Positions 12,410 to 24,161 of a stretch of 64,000 nucleotides of DNA are shown here, piece after piece. Below the pieces are notes generated by a model. The model was not told the origin of the DNA. It ran no database searches and worked only from the letters and a program-made list of their open reading frames with translations. Made by a program: the position numbers and the translations under genes. Position 1 is the first letter of the stretch. Each line of letters begins with the position of its first letter. This stretch comes from Ilex aquifolium (lineage: Eukaryota; Streptophyta; Magnoliopsida; Aquifoliales; Aquifoliaceae): positions 26,468,390 to 26,532,389 of the forward strand of contig OX637406.1 in NCBI GenBank assembly GCA_951799425.1, written 5' to 3'.

Positions 12410-12871
12410 ACTTCAACACAAAGATCAACATGTCAATAACCCATAGCACTCTTAATAAAGGAATAAAGATCAACATTCATATATTTTCTAAAAAAATTTC
12501 AAAATTTTCACATAATTTGCAACTATTGTGAACAAAAATCTTGTATGATATGTGAAAGGTGAATTTTTCACCACAAAAATTTGTATTATCAACAAAAATT
12601 TTCAGCAACATTGGTGTATCATACAAATGGTGCACCTCACCCCCCAACTTGACTCATACATTGTCCTCAATGCAACAAAAAAGATATGATATGCAATGAA
12701 GGACTGTAAAAAGATGAGTAGGGTTAGAGAACACCTCGCACTTGAGCTTTTGACAAAAACACTAACATATGCAACTAAGAAAAACAACACTATACGAAAA
12801 GATAAAGTAAGTAACATGAACAGTTAAAGTAAATAAAAAAATGACTGTACACTAAAAAAACATAAGAACAG
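12410..12871 (-). other. Element C downstream of pol: internal polypurine tract and hairpin
   Basis: Noncoding. On the minus strand a short hairpin (TGCATTG, loop AGGA, CAATGTA; 12657-12674) is followed by AAGTTGGGGGGTGAGG (about 12636-12651), matching the arrangement in element A at 21984-22022. Beyond that, towards 12410, the sequence is AT-rich with no ORF recognised. Confidence 0.65.
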
Positions 12872-14059
12872 TTACTCCTCCAACAAGTCCGGGTAGATCG
12901 GATCCATCAAATCCTCCTCCACTCCTTGTCCTTCAAAACCCTCGAAGAATGGCTGAAGTCTTTGGCCATTGACCTTGAATGTCCTACCATCTTCGGGGTT
13001 TGTGACTTCCACAGCTCCATTGGGGTAGGCCACCTTGACAAGATAGGGGCCATACCAACGGCATCGAAAGATTGAGAGACGAGAGTTGTATAAGAGCACT
13101 TTTTGAACGGGCTCAAATGACTTCCTAACAATGGATTTGTCATGAAAGATCTTAGTCCGCTCTTTTGAAATTTTGGAGCTCTCATACGCATCTCTTCGAA
13201 TCTCTTCCAATTCATTCATTTGTAGCTTCCTATTCTCTCCAGCCATTTTCAAATTGAAGTTTAAAGTCTTTATGGCCCAATAGGCCTTGTGTTCCATTTC
13301 AACTGGAAAATGGCAAGCCTTGCAATAAACGAGCCAGTAGAGAGACATACCTAAGACAGTCTTATAGGCAGTGCGGTAAGCCCATAGGGCATCGGTCAGT
13401 CTAAATGACCAATCTTTCCTATTCGGGTTCACCGTTTTCTCTAAAATATTTTTAATCTCCCTATTGACCAACTAGGCTTGGCCATTAGTCTGTGGGTGAT
13501 ATATAGTGGACACCTTGTGTGTGACGTCATACTTATGCATTAAGGATGCAAATGGCCTATTACAAAAATGCGATCCACCATCGCTTATCATAGCATGAGA
13601 CATCCCAAACCTCGAAAAATTGTTCTCCTTGAGAAACTTGACCACGACCCGGTGGTCATTGGTCTTGGTTGGGATAGCCTCCACCCATTTTTGACACGTA
13701 GTCCATTGCCAATAAAATGTATAGGTAGCCAAAAGACACGGGTAAGGGACCCATGAAGTCGATGCCCCAACAATCAAATATCTCAATAACAAGTACAGGG
13801 GAGATGGGCATCATGTTCCTTCGGCTCACACTACCCAATCTTTGGCACCTATCACACTCCTTATAGAAAAAGATATAGTCTTTTATCAAAGAGGGCCAAT
13901 AAAAACCTGATTGTAGAATTTTTGCCAAAGTCTTCTTTGCAAAGAAATGGCCAACGCACCCCTCCGAATGGCAAAATGTAAGGAATTCCCGTTGTTCACT
14001 TTTTGGTACACATCTCCACATGACTTGGTCAGGGCAGTACGTGAATAGGTACGGGTTGT
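12872..14059 (-). pseudogene. pol: Element C integrase, C-terminal part (broken)
   Basis: Close relative of element A integrase. From right to left: zinc-finger region near 13960-13840 ([10 protein letters not shown]), core with [10 protein letters not shown] near 13770, second Asp in ISDGGSHFCN near 13570, NREIK near 13460, and the C-terminal region with [12 protein letters not shown] near 12960. One extra base near 13691-13697 shifts the frame. A TAG at 13472-13474 interrupts just before the catalytic Glu region, and that Glu codon appears to be the one lost. Ends at a normal stop at 12872. Confidence 0.88.
14055..14059. repeat. Target site duplication GTTGT, left (element A)
   Basis: GTTGT at 14055-14059 and again at 27346-27350 flank element A exactly. 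Removing the element and one copy restores continuous integrase sequence in C. Confidence 0.95.
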
Positions 14060-15786
14060 TGATTAGCACACAACTTTGTATATTTTTAAGATGCTAATCA
14101 ACTCATTTCACTTGCTTTTGAGCATTAAATGATCTAAGTTATGATGATTGAAGTCTTAACATCAATTTGTTGTTTTTGTAGTTGAATGAAGCTAAATATG
14201 GATTTTAATGACCCTCCCATACCACGTGGGATGAAAGGAGTTGAAATGATAGTTTGAGGATAGATCGGGAGCAAAGAAATCAAGAAATTCAGAAAAGGAT
14301 GCATAACAGTACCTGTACTCGGTACCGGTACCAAATGGTACCGGTACCCAGTACCGGTACTGAAAACCTACTGGAATCACAGTACCGGTACCCAGTACCG
14401 GTACTGAAAACCTACTGGAATCGCAGTACCGGTACTCGGTACCGGTACCAAATGGTACCGGTACCCCGTACCGGTACTGATTTCCTGAAGTGCCCAAATT
14501 CTGCAGATCTGCTCAGCTGTCTTGTGGACCCCTCCATGCTTTTCTCCTGCACGCCCACAACACTATTCATGCTGTTCACACTCTCTCTTGTACTTTGATT
14601 GCATTGAGCATTAATGAGAGGAAAGAGAAGTGGAGTTGCTGGGTGTTGATGACTGCTCTGCCATGCCCCTGTCTAGCCCATCACCTGCAACCTATTGATG
14701 GAGATCACATCTCCAGGGCTACCCCTGTCCCTTGGCACGTTTTGATGTAGAGGGTTCTCCATTGTTGAGGGGCAGTATGTATTACATAAGAGAGTTTTTA
14801 GAGAGAGATGCTCCAAGCGTAGAGATGATGAATAGTAGATTCTAGAGAGAGAAAGTTGTAATTTTCACTTATTTTCCAGTACATTGCCTTGCATTCTTCT
14901 CTAAGACTCTTTAGAACTTCTTCTAATGCCATTAATGTAAGTTCTTTCATGCTTTTCACTAGTTTAATGTTCTCTTCCACTTTCTACCATTAATGAATTA
15001 AAGTTCTTCATTTTCATAGCTATGTAATGGGTTTAAATGCATTTTCTTTTATCTCATGAATTCTTGTACTTTGTAGCTTTAGAAGTTCATAGATTTGCAA
15101 TGCACTTTCATTACATAGTCATTTTCCATTCCAAGTATGAGTAGCTAAATCCTTTAGTTGGCAAGACCAAGAGGGATCTCCTTTGGGGATACCATTTCAA
15201 CTCTTTCTCCTCCTTCTCTTTAGAGTCAAATGGTTCGTTTTGACCGGATGGAAGATGGATGAGTCGATGAGTCTTTGATAAACCGTAGGCCTAGTCACGG
15301 TTTATGCTTAGATACTCACCGACGTCATCCTCGGCTTTCCGTGATTCAAGCGTTCATTCATGCTCAATCGGAGGAGTGATTTGAGTTGAGGTGGTATACC
15401 CATTGGAGTGATCTCTTGGAATTGCCAACACTTGTTTTATCATTACATCTTCATTAGCATACACTTCACCAACCAACTTCCAAGAACAAAGATTTTACTC
15501 TTTAATTTTCCACTAAATCACTTTCACATTGGTTCACTTCCTTCCCTGTGGAATCGAACTTGGAATACTTTCCAAGTAAAACACAACTCACGAAAGTTTC
15601 CTTGCGATTGGGGAGCATTTTTGTGCATACACATTCCATACCTACATCATCCCATTTCCCTTTCCTCATTGCCCTTTCTTTTGACACTATCCCAAAGGGG
15701 GAGAAATCCTTCCTTCCGCTCATACATTGCATCATTTGAGGGATAGCATTTTAGGGGTTAGGAAAGACATAGTTTCCAATCAATCA
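14060..15786 (+). repeat. 5' LTR of element A (1727 bp)
   Basis: Runs from TGATTAGCACACAAC to CCAATCAATCA. It is 76 bp longer than the 3' LTR mainly because its palindrome array has nine units against six. Downstream of the array it is homologous to the LTR of element F (shared blocks around ATTAATGAG, CTGTC-AGCCCAT, GGCACGTTTTG and the last 350 bases). Confidence 0.95.
14313..14477. repeat. GTACCGGTAC palindrome array, 5' LTR of A
   Basis: Nine perfect copies of the 10-bp palindrome start at 14322, 14338, 14351, 14382, 14395, 14426, 14439, 14455 and 14468, with one degenerate copy at the left. Pairs of palindromes alternate with the spacer AAAACCTACTGGAATCRC. No clear TATA box was seen within 100 bases downstream in this LTR. 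Confidence 0.97.
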
Positions 15787-15790
15787 TTTT

Positions 15791-15808
15791 TGGCGCCGTT
15801 GCCGGGGA
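15791..15808 (+). other. Primer binding site, tRNA-Asp (element A)
   Basis: TGGCGCCGTTGCCGGGGA is complementary to the 3' end of tRNA-Asp including CCA, four bases after the LTR terminus. This primer is usual for Athila-type elements. Confidence 0.95.
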
Positions 15809-15998
15809 AGGCAAGTGTCAAACCAAGAGAGTGATTTCCGAACAATGGAGGTAAGTCCCGTGATCTTCATCACGGGCTGAGGTACGTTGTTTTGTGCACA
15901 TAATTTTTGTTGTCTATAATTTCATTTGTGTATAGTTTTGTTGCATGTGGGGAAGGGACGATCATCACTGATTAGTTAGACAACCCTTAGGCCCCAAC

Positions 15999-18900
15999 AT
16001 GAACATCAACCAAGACCCACTCGAGAATGCAGGTGACAATGTTGAAAATATAGGTGTCAACCCAAACATGCAAGGGGGTGGGAATTTTGACAATGTAGGT
16101 GCAAACCTAAATGACCAAAGGGGTGGGGGAATGCCCGAACATAGGGCGCCTGACCCAAGATTACACTATCCCCCTCCCGATCAATTTGACAATGTGGGTG
16201 TCAACCCAAATATGCAAGGTGGTGGGGGAGTGCAACCACCTAGAATGCCCAACCAACAAGTGCATTTTCCCCCACCAAGGAATGAAGGGAACATCCCACT
16301 CGATTTCGAGGCAAGAACCATGCAAGAGTACTTGCAACCAACCCGTAGCACCACACCATCATGCATCCGTCTCCCTGTCCAACATCACCTTTTTGTATTA
16401 AAACCGTGAATGTTGCAGCTAATCCCCAAATTCATGGGGATTGAAAATGAAAACCCGTATAACCACATAAGGTCTTACGAGGAAATGGTTGCAACTTTTC
16501 TCCCAAATCACAATACGGAAGAGATAGCCAGGATGAAATTGTTCCCCTTCTCGATGGATGGGAAGGCAAGAGTATGGCTTGATTCCATGGGACCCCGGAC
16601 TATGCTATCTTGAGATAACATTGTTTCCTTTTTCTTAAAAAAAATTTTCCCGGTTCATCGAACTACCTTTTTGAAAAAGGAAATCCAAAACTTTTCTGAA
16701 AAACCCAATGAGCAGTTTTATCAATGTTGGGATCGTTATAAGGATCTACTTCACTCCATACCACATCATGGTTTTAACTCATGGCAATTGGTGACCTTCT
16801 TCTACGAAGGAATCACATCAAACCATAGACAATTCATTGACATGATGTGTAATGGTGAATTCTTGAACAAAGATCCTGATGAGGCCCTAGACTATTTTGG
16901 TACCCTCGCTGAAAAGGCACAATCTTGGGGTGTTCAGGATCCGGATGACATACCTAGGACAATGCCGGGTAGTAGTCAACCACCACAGGGAGGGATGTAT
17001 GACTTAAAAGACCGTGAGGATCTACTTTCCCAAATTTCCAAATTGTCTAAGAAAGTGGATTGCCTTGAGGTGGAGAGGAGACGAAATGTCTCTCCTGTGT
17101 CAAGAGCCGAGGAGGCTTGTTCTATTTGTGGGGGTGTCGATCATTCCACGTCGGACTGTCCGAGCATTCCGGCACTTAAGGAGACATACCATGAACAGGT
17201 CAATGCCTTCAACCAACCGAGGCAATCATTTCCTCACAATTCCAACACTTACAATTCAGGGTATCGTGATCACCCTAATTTCAGTTGGAGGAATGAGAAC
17301 CCCATTCCTTATGGCTCAAACACATATACACCTCCCGCACCTCCTAGGCAAAGCCAATTTCAATCCCAAGGTCAAGGGCAAGCCTCTAACTCCCAATACC
17401 CACGGTCCAATCCGCAAGGGTACCAATCCAATCCTCCCCCACAAAATTTCTCCCAACAAGGTCCATCTAGTTCTTCCACCTACCAACCTCCTCATAAGAA
17501 GAATTTGGAAGATATGCTCCACAATTTCATTCAAACCCAGACCACCCTCAATCAAACATTCACTAATTTCATGCAAAGCCAAACCACCTTCAATAAGGAC
17601 ATTTCGGCCCAACTCACCAAAATCACCAATGCCATTGGGTTGTCTCAACAAGAGAAGGGAAAATTTCCCTCTCAACCCCAACAAAATCCCAAAGGTCAAA
17701 ATGTGGTTGAGTTGGCCGAGACTTCCCAGGAGAGTTGTGAGCAACTCAAATCTGTCACCACACTTAGGAGTGGTAAACAAATTGAAAAGATGGTGGTGCC
17801 AAAGTTGACACCAAAGGCCGCATTGCCAAAAGAAAAAGAAATTGAGAGTGAGGCCAAACAAAGTGAGGCCAAACAAAGTGTGGTTGACAAGGGTGAGTCG
17901 AGTGAAAAGAATGAAAGAAATGGGGTTGATAAAGAACATGTGATTGATGATGGTTTATGCTTTCCTTCTATGCCTGCCCCTTTTCCCCATCGGTTGAAGC
18001 CACCTGTCAAGGTGGCTAATTATTCTGACATTTTGGATTTGTTTAAGCAGGTAAAGATCAACATCCCGCTCCTTGATGCCATCAAGCAAATTCCGTCATG
18101 TGCCAAAATATTGAAAGACCTATGCACGGTGAAAAGGAAGTTGAATGTCCGGAAGAAGGCATTTCTCACCGAACAAGTGAGCTCTATATTGAGGACCAAC
18201 ACTCCTCCAAAATTCAAGGATCCCGGTTGTCCAACAATTGCCATCACCATCGGGAATTGCCGGGTTGAGCAAGCATTGCTTGACTTGGGGGCGAGCGTCA
18301 ATCTTCTTCCTTACTCCGTGTACCAACAACTCAAGCTTGAAGAGTTGAAGCCCACCTCAGTTACACTTCAACTGGCGGATCGGAGCATACGCACACCAAG
18401 GGGAGTAGTGGAAGATGTGCTTGTCCAAGTTGACAATTTTTACTTTCCAGTCGATTTTATTGTATTAGATACACACCCGGTTGCTAACCTTAATTCCCAA
18501 ATCCCCGTTATTCTTGGAAGACCTTTCCTTGCTACCGCTAACGCTGTGATTAATTGCAGGAATGGTCTAATGAAGTTGGCTTTTGGGAACATGACCATGG
18601 AGCTGAATGTATTCAATTTAGGAAAACAACCCGGGGATGATGTGGAGGTGAACGAGATCAATAGAATCGACACTTTGATTGAGGAGCAAGTGGAGTTAGA
18701 AGGGATGTTGGACTGCATGGAGGAGGACTTTGTTGAACTTGTAAAGATAGATGAGGAAGAGAGCATGGAAGAGTTGAAAGGGGTAACAAAATGGATTCCC
18801 ACATTTGAGGAGTTGCCCAAGCAAGAAAAGAAGATTTTCCGGTCGGAGGAACAAAAGCCAAATTTGGAGTTGAAGCCGTTACCCTCACACTTGAAGTACG

Positions 18901-21779
18901 CCTATCTTGGCGAGGGAGATACATTTTCGGTAATCATTAGTTCCACATTGAACAATGAACAAGAAAAAGAACTCTTGGGGGTTTTGAGAAGACACAAGGG
19001 AGCAATTGGGTGGACCATTGCAGATATCAAGGGAATAAGCCCTATTATTTGCACCCACCGCATTTACCTCGAGGAGGATGCAAGACCTTCCCGACAGCCT
19101 CAACGGAGATTGAACCCTCATATGAAGGAAGTGGTGAGAGACGAGGTTCTTAAACTACTTGACGTGGGCATAATATTTCCAATTGCCGACAGTAAGTGGG
19201 TGAGCCCCACGCAAGTGGTGCCCAAGAAATCCGGAGTCACAGTGGTAGAAAACGAGGAGAATGAACTGATACCTACAAGAGTGATTACTGGATGGAGGGT
19301 GTGCATCGATTACAGGAAATTGAACTCATGCACTAGGAAGGATCATTTCCCAATGTCGTTCCTTGATCAAGTGCTGGAGAGAGTGGCGGGGCACCTCTTC
19401 TACTGTTTCCTAGATGGATACTCCGGTTATAATCAGATCGAGATTGCCCTCGAAGACCAGGAGAAAACCACCTTCACATGCCCCTACGGTACCTTTGCGT
19501 ACCGGCGCATGCCGTTCGGACTCTGTAATGCTCCAGGAACTTTCCAAAGATGTATGATGGGCATTTTCAGTGATATGGTGGAGAAAATTGTGGAGGTGTT
19601 TATGGACGATTTCTCCGTATTTGGTGATTCCTTCGACGGATGCTTAGGAAATTTGGAGAAAGTGTTGGGAAGATGTGAAGATAAGGATCTTGTGCTGAAT
19701 TGGGAGAAGTGTCACTTTATGGTGACGGAAGGGATTGTGTTGGGTCACAAAGTGTCGGCAAGGGGCATCGAAGTTGACAAATCCAAGGTGGAGGCCATCT
19801 CCAACCTCCCCATGCCGACGGCCATCAAAGGGATCAGGTCATTTTTGGGTCATGCAGGCTTCTATCGCCGGTTCATTCAAAATTTTAGTGCATTGGCCCG
19901 ACCCCTGACCAATTTACTGTCTAAGGAGGTTCCCTTCAAGTGGTCGCATGAGTGTGAGGCATCTTTTAAGAAACTAAAAAGCATGCTTGTCACGCCTCCT
20001 ATCATGCGATCACCCAATTGGGACCTTCCTTTTGAGCTCATGTGCGACGCGAGTGATTACGCAGTCGGTGCAGTGCTTGGTCAGAGGGAAGATAATCGAC
20101 CATATGTCATACACTACGCTAGCAAGACACTTAATGAGGCACAAATGAATTACACTGCCACTGAGAAAGAATTGCTAGCTGTAGTGTTTGCCTTAGATAA
20201 GTTCCGGTCATATATCATTGGTTCACCTATTGTTGTTTTCACTGACCATTCTGCTTTGAAGTATTTGTTGTCTAAGCAGGATGCAAAGCCAAGGCTAATT
20301 AGGTGGATCCTCCTCCTACAAGAATTTGATTTGACTATTAAAGACAAGAAGGGAGTTGAGAATGTCGTGGCGGATCACTTATCCCGGCTGGTGGCACAAG
20401 AGACAAATGAGCACATCCCTATCCCAGACTCTTTCCCTGATGAGCAGTTATTGTCCATTCATTCTAATTGTCCTTGGTATGCTGACATTTACAATTATCT
20501 TGCAACAGGACAAATCCCACCACACTGGAGCCCTGAGGATAAAAGGAGATTTATGGCCGACGTGAAGTACTTCTACTTCGATAATCCGTATCTGTTCAAG
20601 TATTGTCCGGACCAGATCATGAGGCGATGCGTGCCTGAAACCGAACAGCGGAACGTCCTGGCCTTCTGTCATTCCCAAGCCTGTGGTGGGCATTTCTCTG
20701 CTAAGAAGACCTCAGCCAAGATTCTACAATCAGGTTTCTACTGGACTTCTCTGATTAAGGATTGCATTTCATTTTGTAAAGAATGTGATAGATGCCAACG
20801 TTTGGGTAGCGTGACCCGAAGGAATATGATGCCCCTCTCCCCTGTACTTGTGATAGAAATATTCGATTGTTGGGGCATCGATTTCATGGGTCCCTTCCCT
20901 ATGTCATTTGGCTATCTATACATTCTGCTGGCAGTGGACTACGTGTCCAAATGGGTGGAGGCTATCCCGACAAAGACTAATGACCACCGGGTTGTAGTCA
21001 AGTTCTTGAAAGAGAACATTTTCTCGAGGTTTGGAATGCCTCGTGCTTTGATTAGTGATAGTGGATCACACTTTTGTAACAGGCCAGTTGCATCGTTATT
21101 GTTCAAATATGGCGTTACCAATAAAGTATCCACCGCTTATCACCCACAAACAAATGGCCAAGCCGAGCTAGCCAATAGGGAGATCAAGACCATCCTTGAA
21201 AAAACAGTTAACCCCAATAGGAAGGATTGGTCTGAGAGATTGATTGATGCCCTGTGGGCATATCGTACTGCCTACAAGACAGTTTTGGGCATGTCTCCCT
21301 ATCGGCTTGTCTATGGAAAGGCTTGCCATCTGCCGGTAGAAATGGAACACATGGCCTATTGGGCCATCAAGACTTTAAATTTCAATATGAGAATGGCCGG
21401 TAAACATAGGATGTTAGAAATGAATGAATTGGAAGAGATTCGGCGGGATGCATACGAGAGTTCAAAAATTTCAAAGGAACGGGCGAAAATCTTTCATGAT
21501 AACTCCATAGTGAGGAAATCATTCGAGCCCGGGCAAAAGGTACTCTTGTATAATTCCCGCCTCTCCATTTTTCCCGGAAAGCTAAGATCCCGTTGGGATG
21601 GCCCCTATCTTGTCAAGGTGGCCTACCCCAATGGAGCTGTTGAGATCACCAACCTCAAAGATGGCCAAACATTCAAGGTCAATGGCCAAAGACTTAAGCC
21701 ATTCTTTGAGGGCTTTGAAAACCAAGTGGTGGAGGAGGAGTTAACCGACCCGGTGTATCCGGAAGTGATTGAGGAATAA
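15999..21779 (+). pseudogene. gag-pol: Element A gag-pol polyprotein, nearly intact
   Basis: One frame from ATG 15999 to TAA 21779. The gag N-terminus has a repeated GVNPNMQGGG motif (16038-16230), then the gag domain, broken by TGA at 16407-16409 and 16611-16613. From 16671 there are 1702 open codons (residues counted from there). A zinc knuckle C-x2-C-x4-H-x4-C is at residues 150-163; the protease motif DLGAS starts at residue 538. The reverse transcriptase has FMDDFS (catalytic pair at 19605-19610, residues 979-980). RNase H spans about 20030-20300. The integrase zinc finger is near 20670-20815 and the core has its Asp, Asp and Glu near 20880, 21057 and 21165. There is no chromodomain, as expected for Athila. 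It could supply pol functions only if the gag stops are bypassed. Confidence 0.93.
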
Positions 21780-23837
21780 CAATTGGTCCCTTGTTCGCAT
21801 GTACAATTTTTTTTATTTTAATTATGTCATGTTTTTATTTCATGTCACTTACTTGTTGTTGGTGTATAGCTTTGTTTTCTTTTGAATCCAGATCTTGGTG
21901 CTTTTGTCAAAAGCTCATATGTGAGGTGTTCTCTTACCCTTATCAGCTTTTACTGTCTTTCATTGCAATTTTTCTCTTTTTGTTGCATTGAGGGCAATGC
22001 ATGAATCTAGTTGGGGGGTGAGGTGCACCATTTGTATGGTACACCAAGGTTGTTGGGAAGTATTCAGTTTTTGTCGCATTAGTAGAAAATATGTGAGAAA
22101 TTTTGAAAATTTTTGATGAAAAATACCTTTAAGTTGATCTGTATTCCCTTATGAAGCGAGTATGAACTGGATGACATGTTGATTGTTGTTGTGAACCTTG
22201 TGCACATGAGCTTACTATAGAAATGGATCCTATGCATAAGTATCACATATGTATTGATTTTCGAACTCATCTGTATGTGATTTCTAAATTTGTAATTTCA
22301 GTGATTTACGGGTTGGATTCATGTTTTAAGCTTGACATAAGTAGTGGAGATGAGTAAGGACCCATGAGAGTTTTAGTGCCAAACCTTTTTGGAGGGAACT
22401 TACGTTTACTCAAAGAACAATTTTTGATATCAAGTTTGTTCAATAGTCTCATTATGCTTGCTTTGGTTAGTTGCATTTGGTTAGTAGACTGATTTGTCTT
22501 GATCATGTAATGCTCTCCCCATGTGGACATGGAAGTGATCTTAGGCCATTTTTGAATACTTTGAGCCGTAGCCCTTTTTCTTGAGAAAATTTTATCCCTA
22601 GTGTCGTGATTGAGCCCATTTTAAAATTCGTTTCTATGCCACACATTTGACCAAGCCAATGCAAGATGATAAAAATCTACCTCACCTTGGTTGTTCCTAG
22701 AGCTGAATATGAGTGAGTGCAAAAGAGAAGGAAGTATGGTGTGGAAACTCCAACAAAAGGGATGAATGATTTGAAACTCAAAGAGTTGAATGAAAATCCA
22801 AGAAAAGGAGAAAAAGGGGTGAAAAGAATAAAGAGTGATCAAAAGAAAAGGAAGATGTTAAGAAGAATAAAGAAAATAAACAAGGGGTGTGGTGATGGTG
22901 AGAAAATCAAAATCCCATGAAAAAGGAAGTGTTTTTTCCAACATTAAAGTCTCTCACTCGGAACAACCCTCTTTGTTGCCCTTTTTCCTTCATTTCTTTT
23001 ACCTAGATATCACCCCAGGGCCCCGTTACAACCCTTAAAGCCCTAAGTGATCTAGAGAAGCATGGGAGAAGCATGTTTGTAAAAAAAAGGATAAGTTTAG
23101 TCTTACTACCTAATGCACTAATATCCTATTCATGAGACTATGCCAAGGTTGCCTCATTTTCACATATGAACTTCATTTTTGGATTACATGTGAGCACTTT
23201 GTTTTGAATACAAGATTCTATATCACATGTACACATGGAGTGCATACCAGTATAACGTGAGTGCGTTTATTGCTTAAGAGTGTCCCTTGGTGAGTTTTGC
23301 ATTGAAACTGAGTTTGTCTAGCCTTTCGAATGTGAATTCTGTTTCGTAAATGCCCAAATTACTTGTTTAAATTCACATGCACACGAGTTGAAAATTAATT
23401 TGTAGGTGCATAGTTTTGACTAGCATTGAGGACTATGGTTTTGCTCATGTACATCGAGTTCATTCAATTGAGAAATTTGTTAAAAAGCTCCATGCTTGCA
23501 AGAATGAGGGAATATTTCTCAAGTTATTGATATTGACATATTTTAGGAATGCTTTGATTCTGAACCTTATGATGTATATTTTGGGTGCTCATTTTGATAG
23601 TTGAGAACAGAATTTGATTTTTGTATGATGAATGTTCATAGGTTTAAATCACCTTGCAATTTCAATCATAAAGTGAGCATGATGGTTCGAGTTGTGGTTT
23701 ATAATTGGAATATATCTTTTCGAATGGAGTTGGAGTTAGAGTTAGAAGTAATGTGATGAAGTGTCTAGGAAGGTCCTAAGTTGAATTTGATTGGAGGAAT
23801 GTTTCAGCAGGAGTAGTTTGGCGAACAAAGCAGAACA
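21780..23837 (+). other. Element A spacer between pol and the third-ORF promoter
   Basis: About 2 kb, noncoding. Contents: a hairpin TGCATTG-AGGG-CAATGCA (21984-22001), an internal polypurine tract AGTTGGGGGGTGAGG (22009-22023), and an imperfect inverted repeat GGTGCACC/GGTACACC (22022-22045). Around 22532-22572 is a block also found in element D (GATCTTAGGCCATTTTTGA). A purine-rich, A/G-biased stretch lies at 22700-22925. Open frames here are short and lack homology I recognise. Confidence 0.7.
21984..22023 (+). other. Hairpin plus internal polypurine tract (element A)
   Basis: A seven-pair stem TGCATTG/CAATGCA with loop AGGG is followed after 8 bases by AGTTGGGGGGTGAGG. Element B has the same layout at 61701-61736 with different paired bases, and element C at 12636-12674. 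The tract resembles the terminal polypurine tract at 25680-25694, so it may prime a second plus strand. Confidence 0.7.
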
Positions 23838-23904
23838 GTACCGGTACTCGGTACCGGTACCCAGTACCGGTACCAAAAACCTACTGGAATCGCAGTACCG
23901 GTAC
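23838..23904. promoter_or_regulatory. GTACCGGTAC array upstream of the third ORF of A
   Basis: Four perfect GTACCGGTAC copies start at 23838, 23851, 23864 and 23895, with the spacer CTACTGGAAT at 23881-23890. The palindrome and spacer are those of this element's LTR array. It lies about 150 bases before a TATA box and 260 bases before the ATG of the third ORF, which suggests a second, internal promoter. Confidence 0.85.
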
Positions 23905-24056
23905 CGTTTGCCTGACGAAAAAAAAAATTTAGGGCTTTTAATTTCAAAACCTCAATTCAACCTTTCATTTCTCCCCATTTACTCCTCCCCTATCTCCTTC
24001 CCCCCTACCCGATGGAACTCCAAGGGTCCAAAACCCTTTTTCTTCCCCTCTCAGTC

Positions 24057-24063
24057 TATAAAA
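24057..24063 (+). promoter_or_regulatory. TATA box of the third-ORF promoter (element A)
   Basis: TATAAAA is preceded by a pyrimidine-rich stretch and lies 99 bases before ATG 24162. Predicted from sequence and from the matching layout in elements B and D. Confidence 0.65.
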
Positions 24064-24161
24064 CCCCCATGATCTAGATTATTTTCCACAGGCCTCCTCC
24101 ATTTTACCCTACCCTTATAGCCGAATCTCAAGTTCCTCATATTCTCTCCATTCATTACACA

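Larger units (their letters stand above)
12410..14059 (-). mobile_element. Element C, piece 1: 3' half of integrase and downstream region
   Basis: Old minus-strand Athila-type element. This piece ends on the right at the target duplication GTTGT (14055-14059) of element A and resumes at 27346. On the left it stops at the Tekay-2 LTR. The reading across the A insertion is continuous at the protein level (codons for DN then PYLF), which proves both pieces belong to one element. Confidence 0.9.

Noticed and set aside
14490..14750. ORFs of 80-115 codons inside the A, E and F LTRs on either strand
   Set aside because: They repeat wherever the LTR is repeated, cross the palindromes in several frames and have no recognisable domain.
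22717..22920. 67-residue lysine-rich ORF in the A spacer
   Set aside because: A purine-rich low-complexity stretch gives the Lys/Glu/Arg-rich translation; no homologous ORF is kept in D, where only the base composition is shared.
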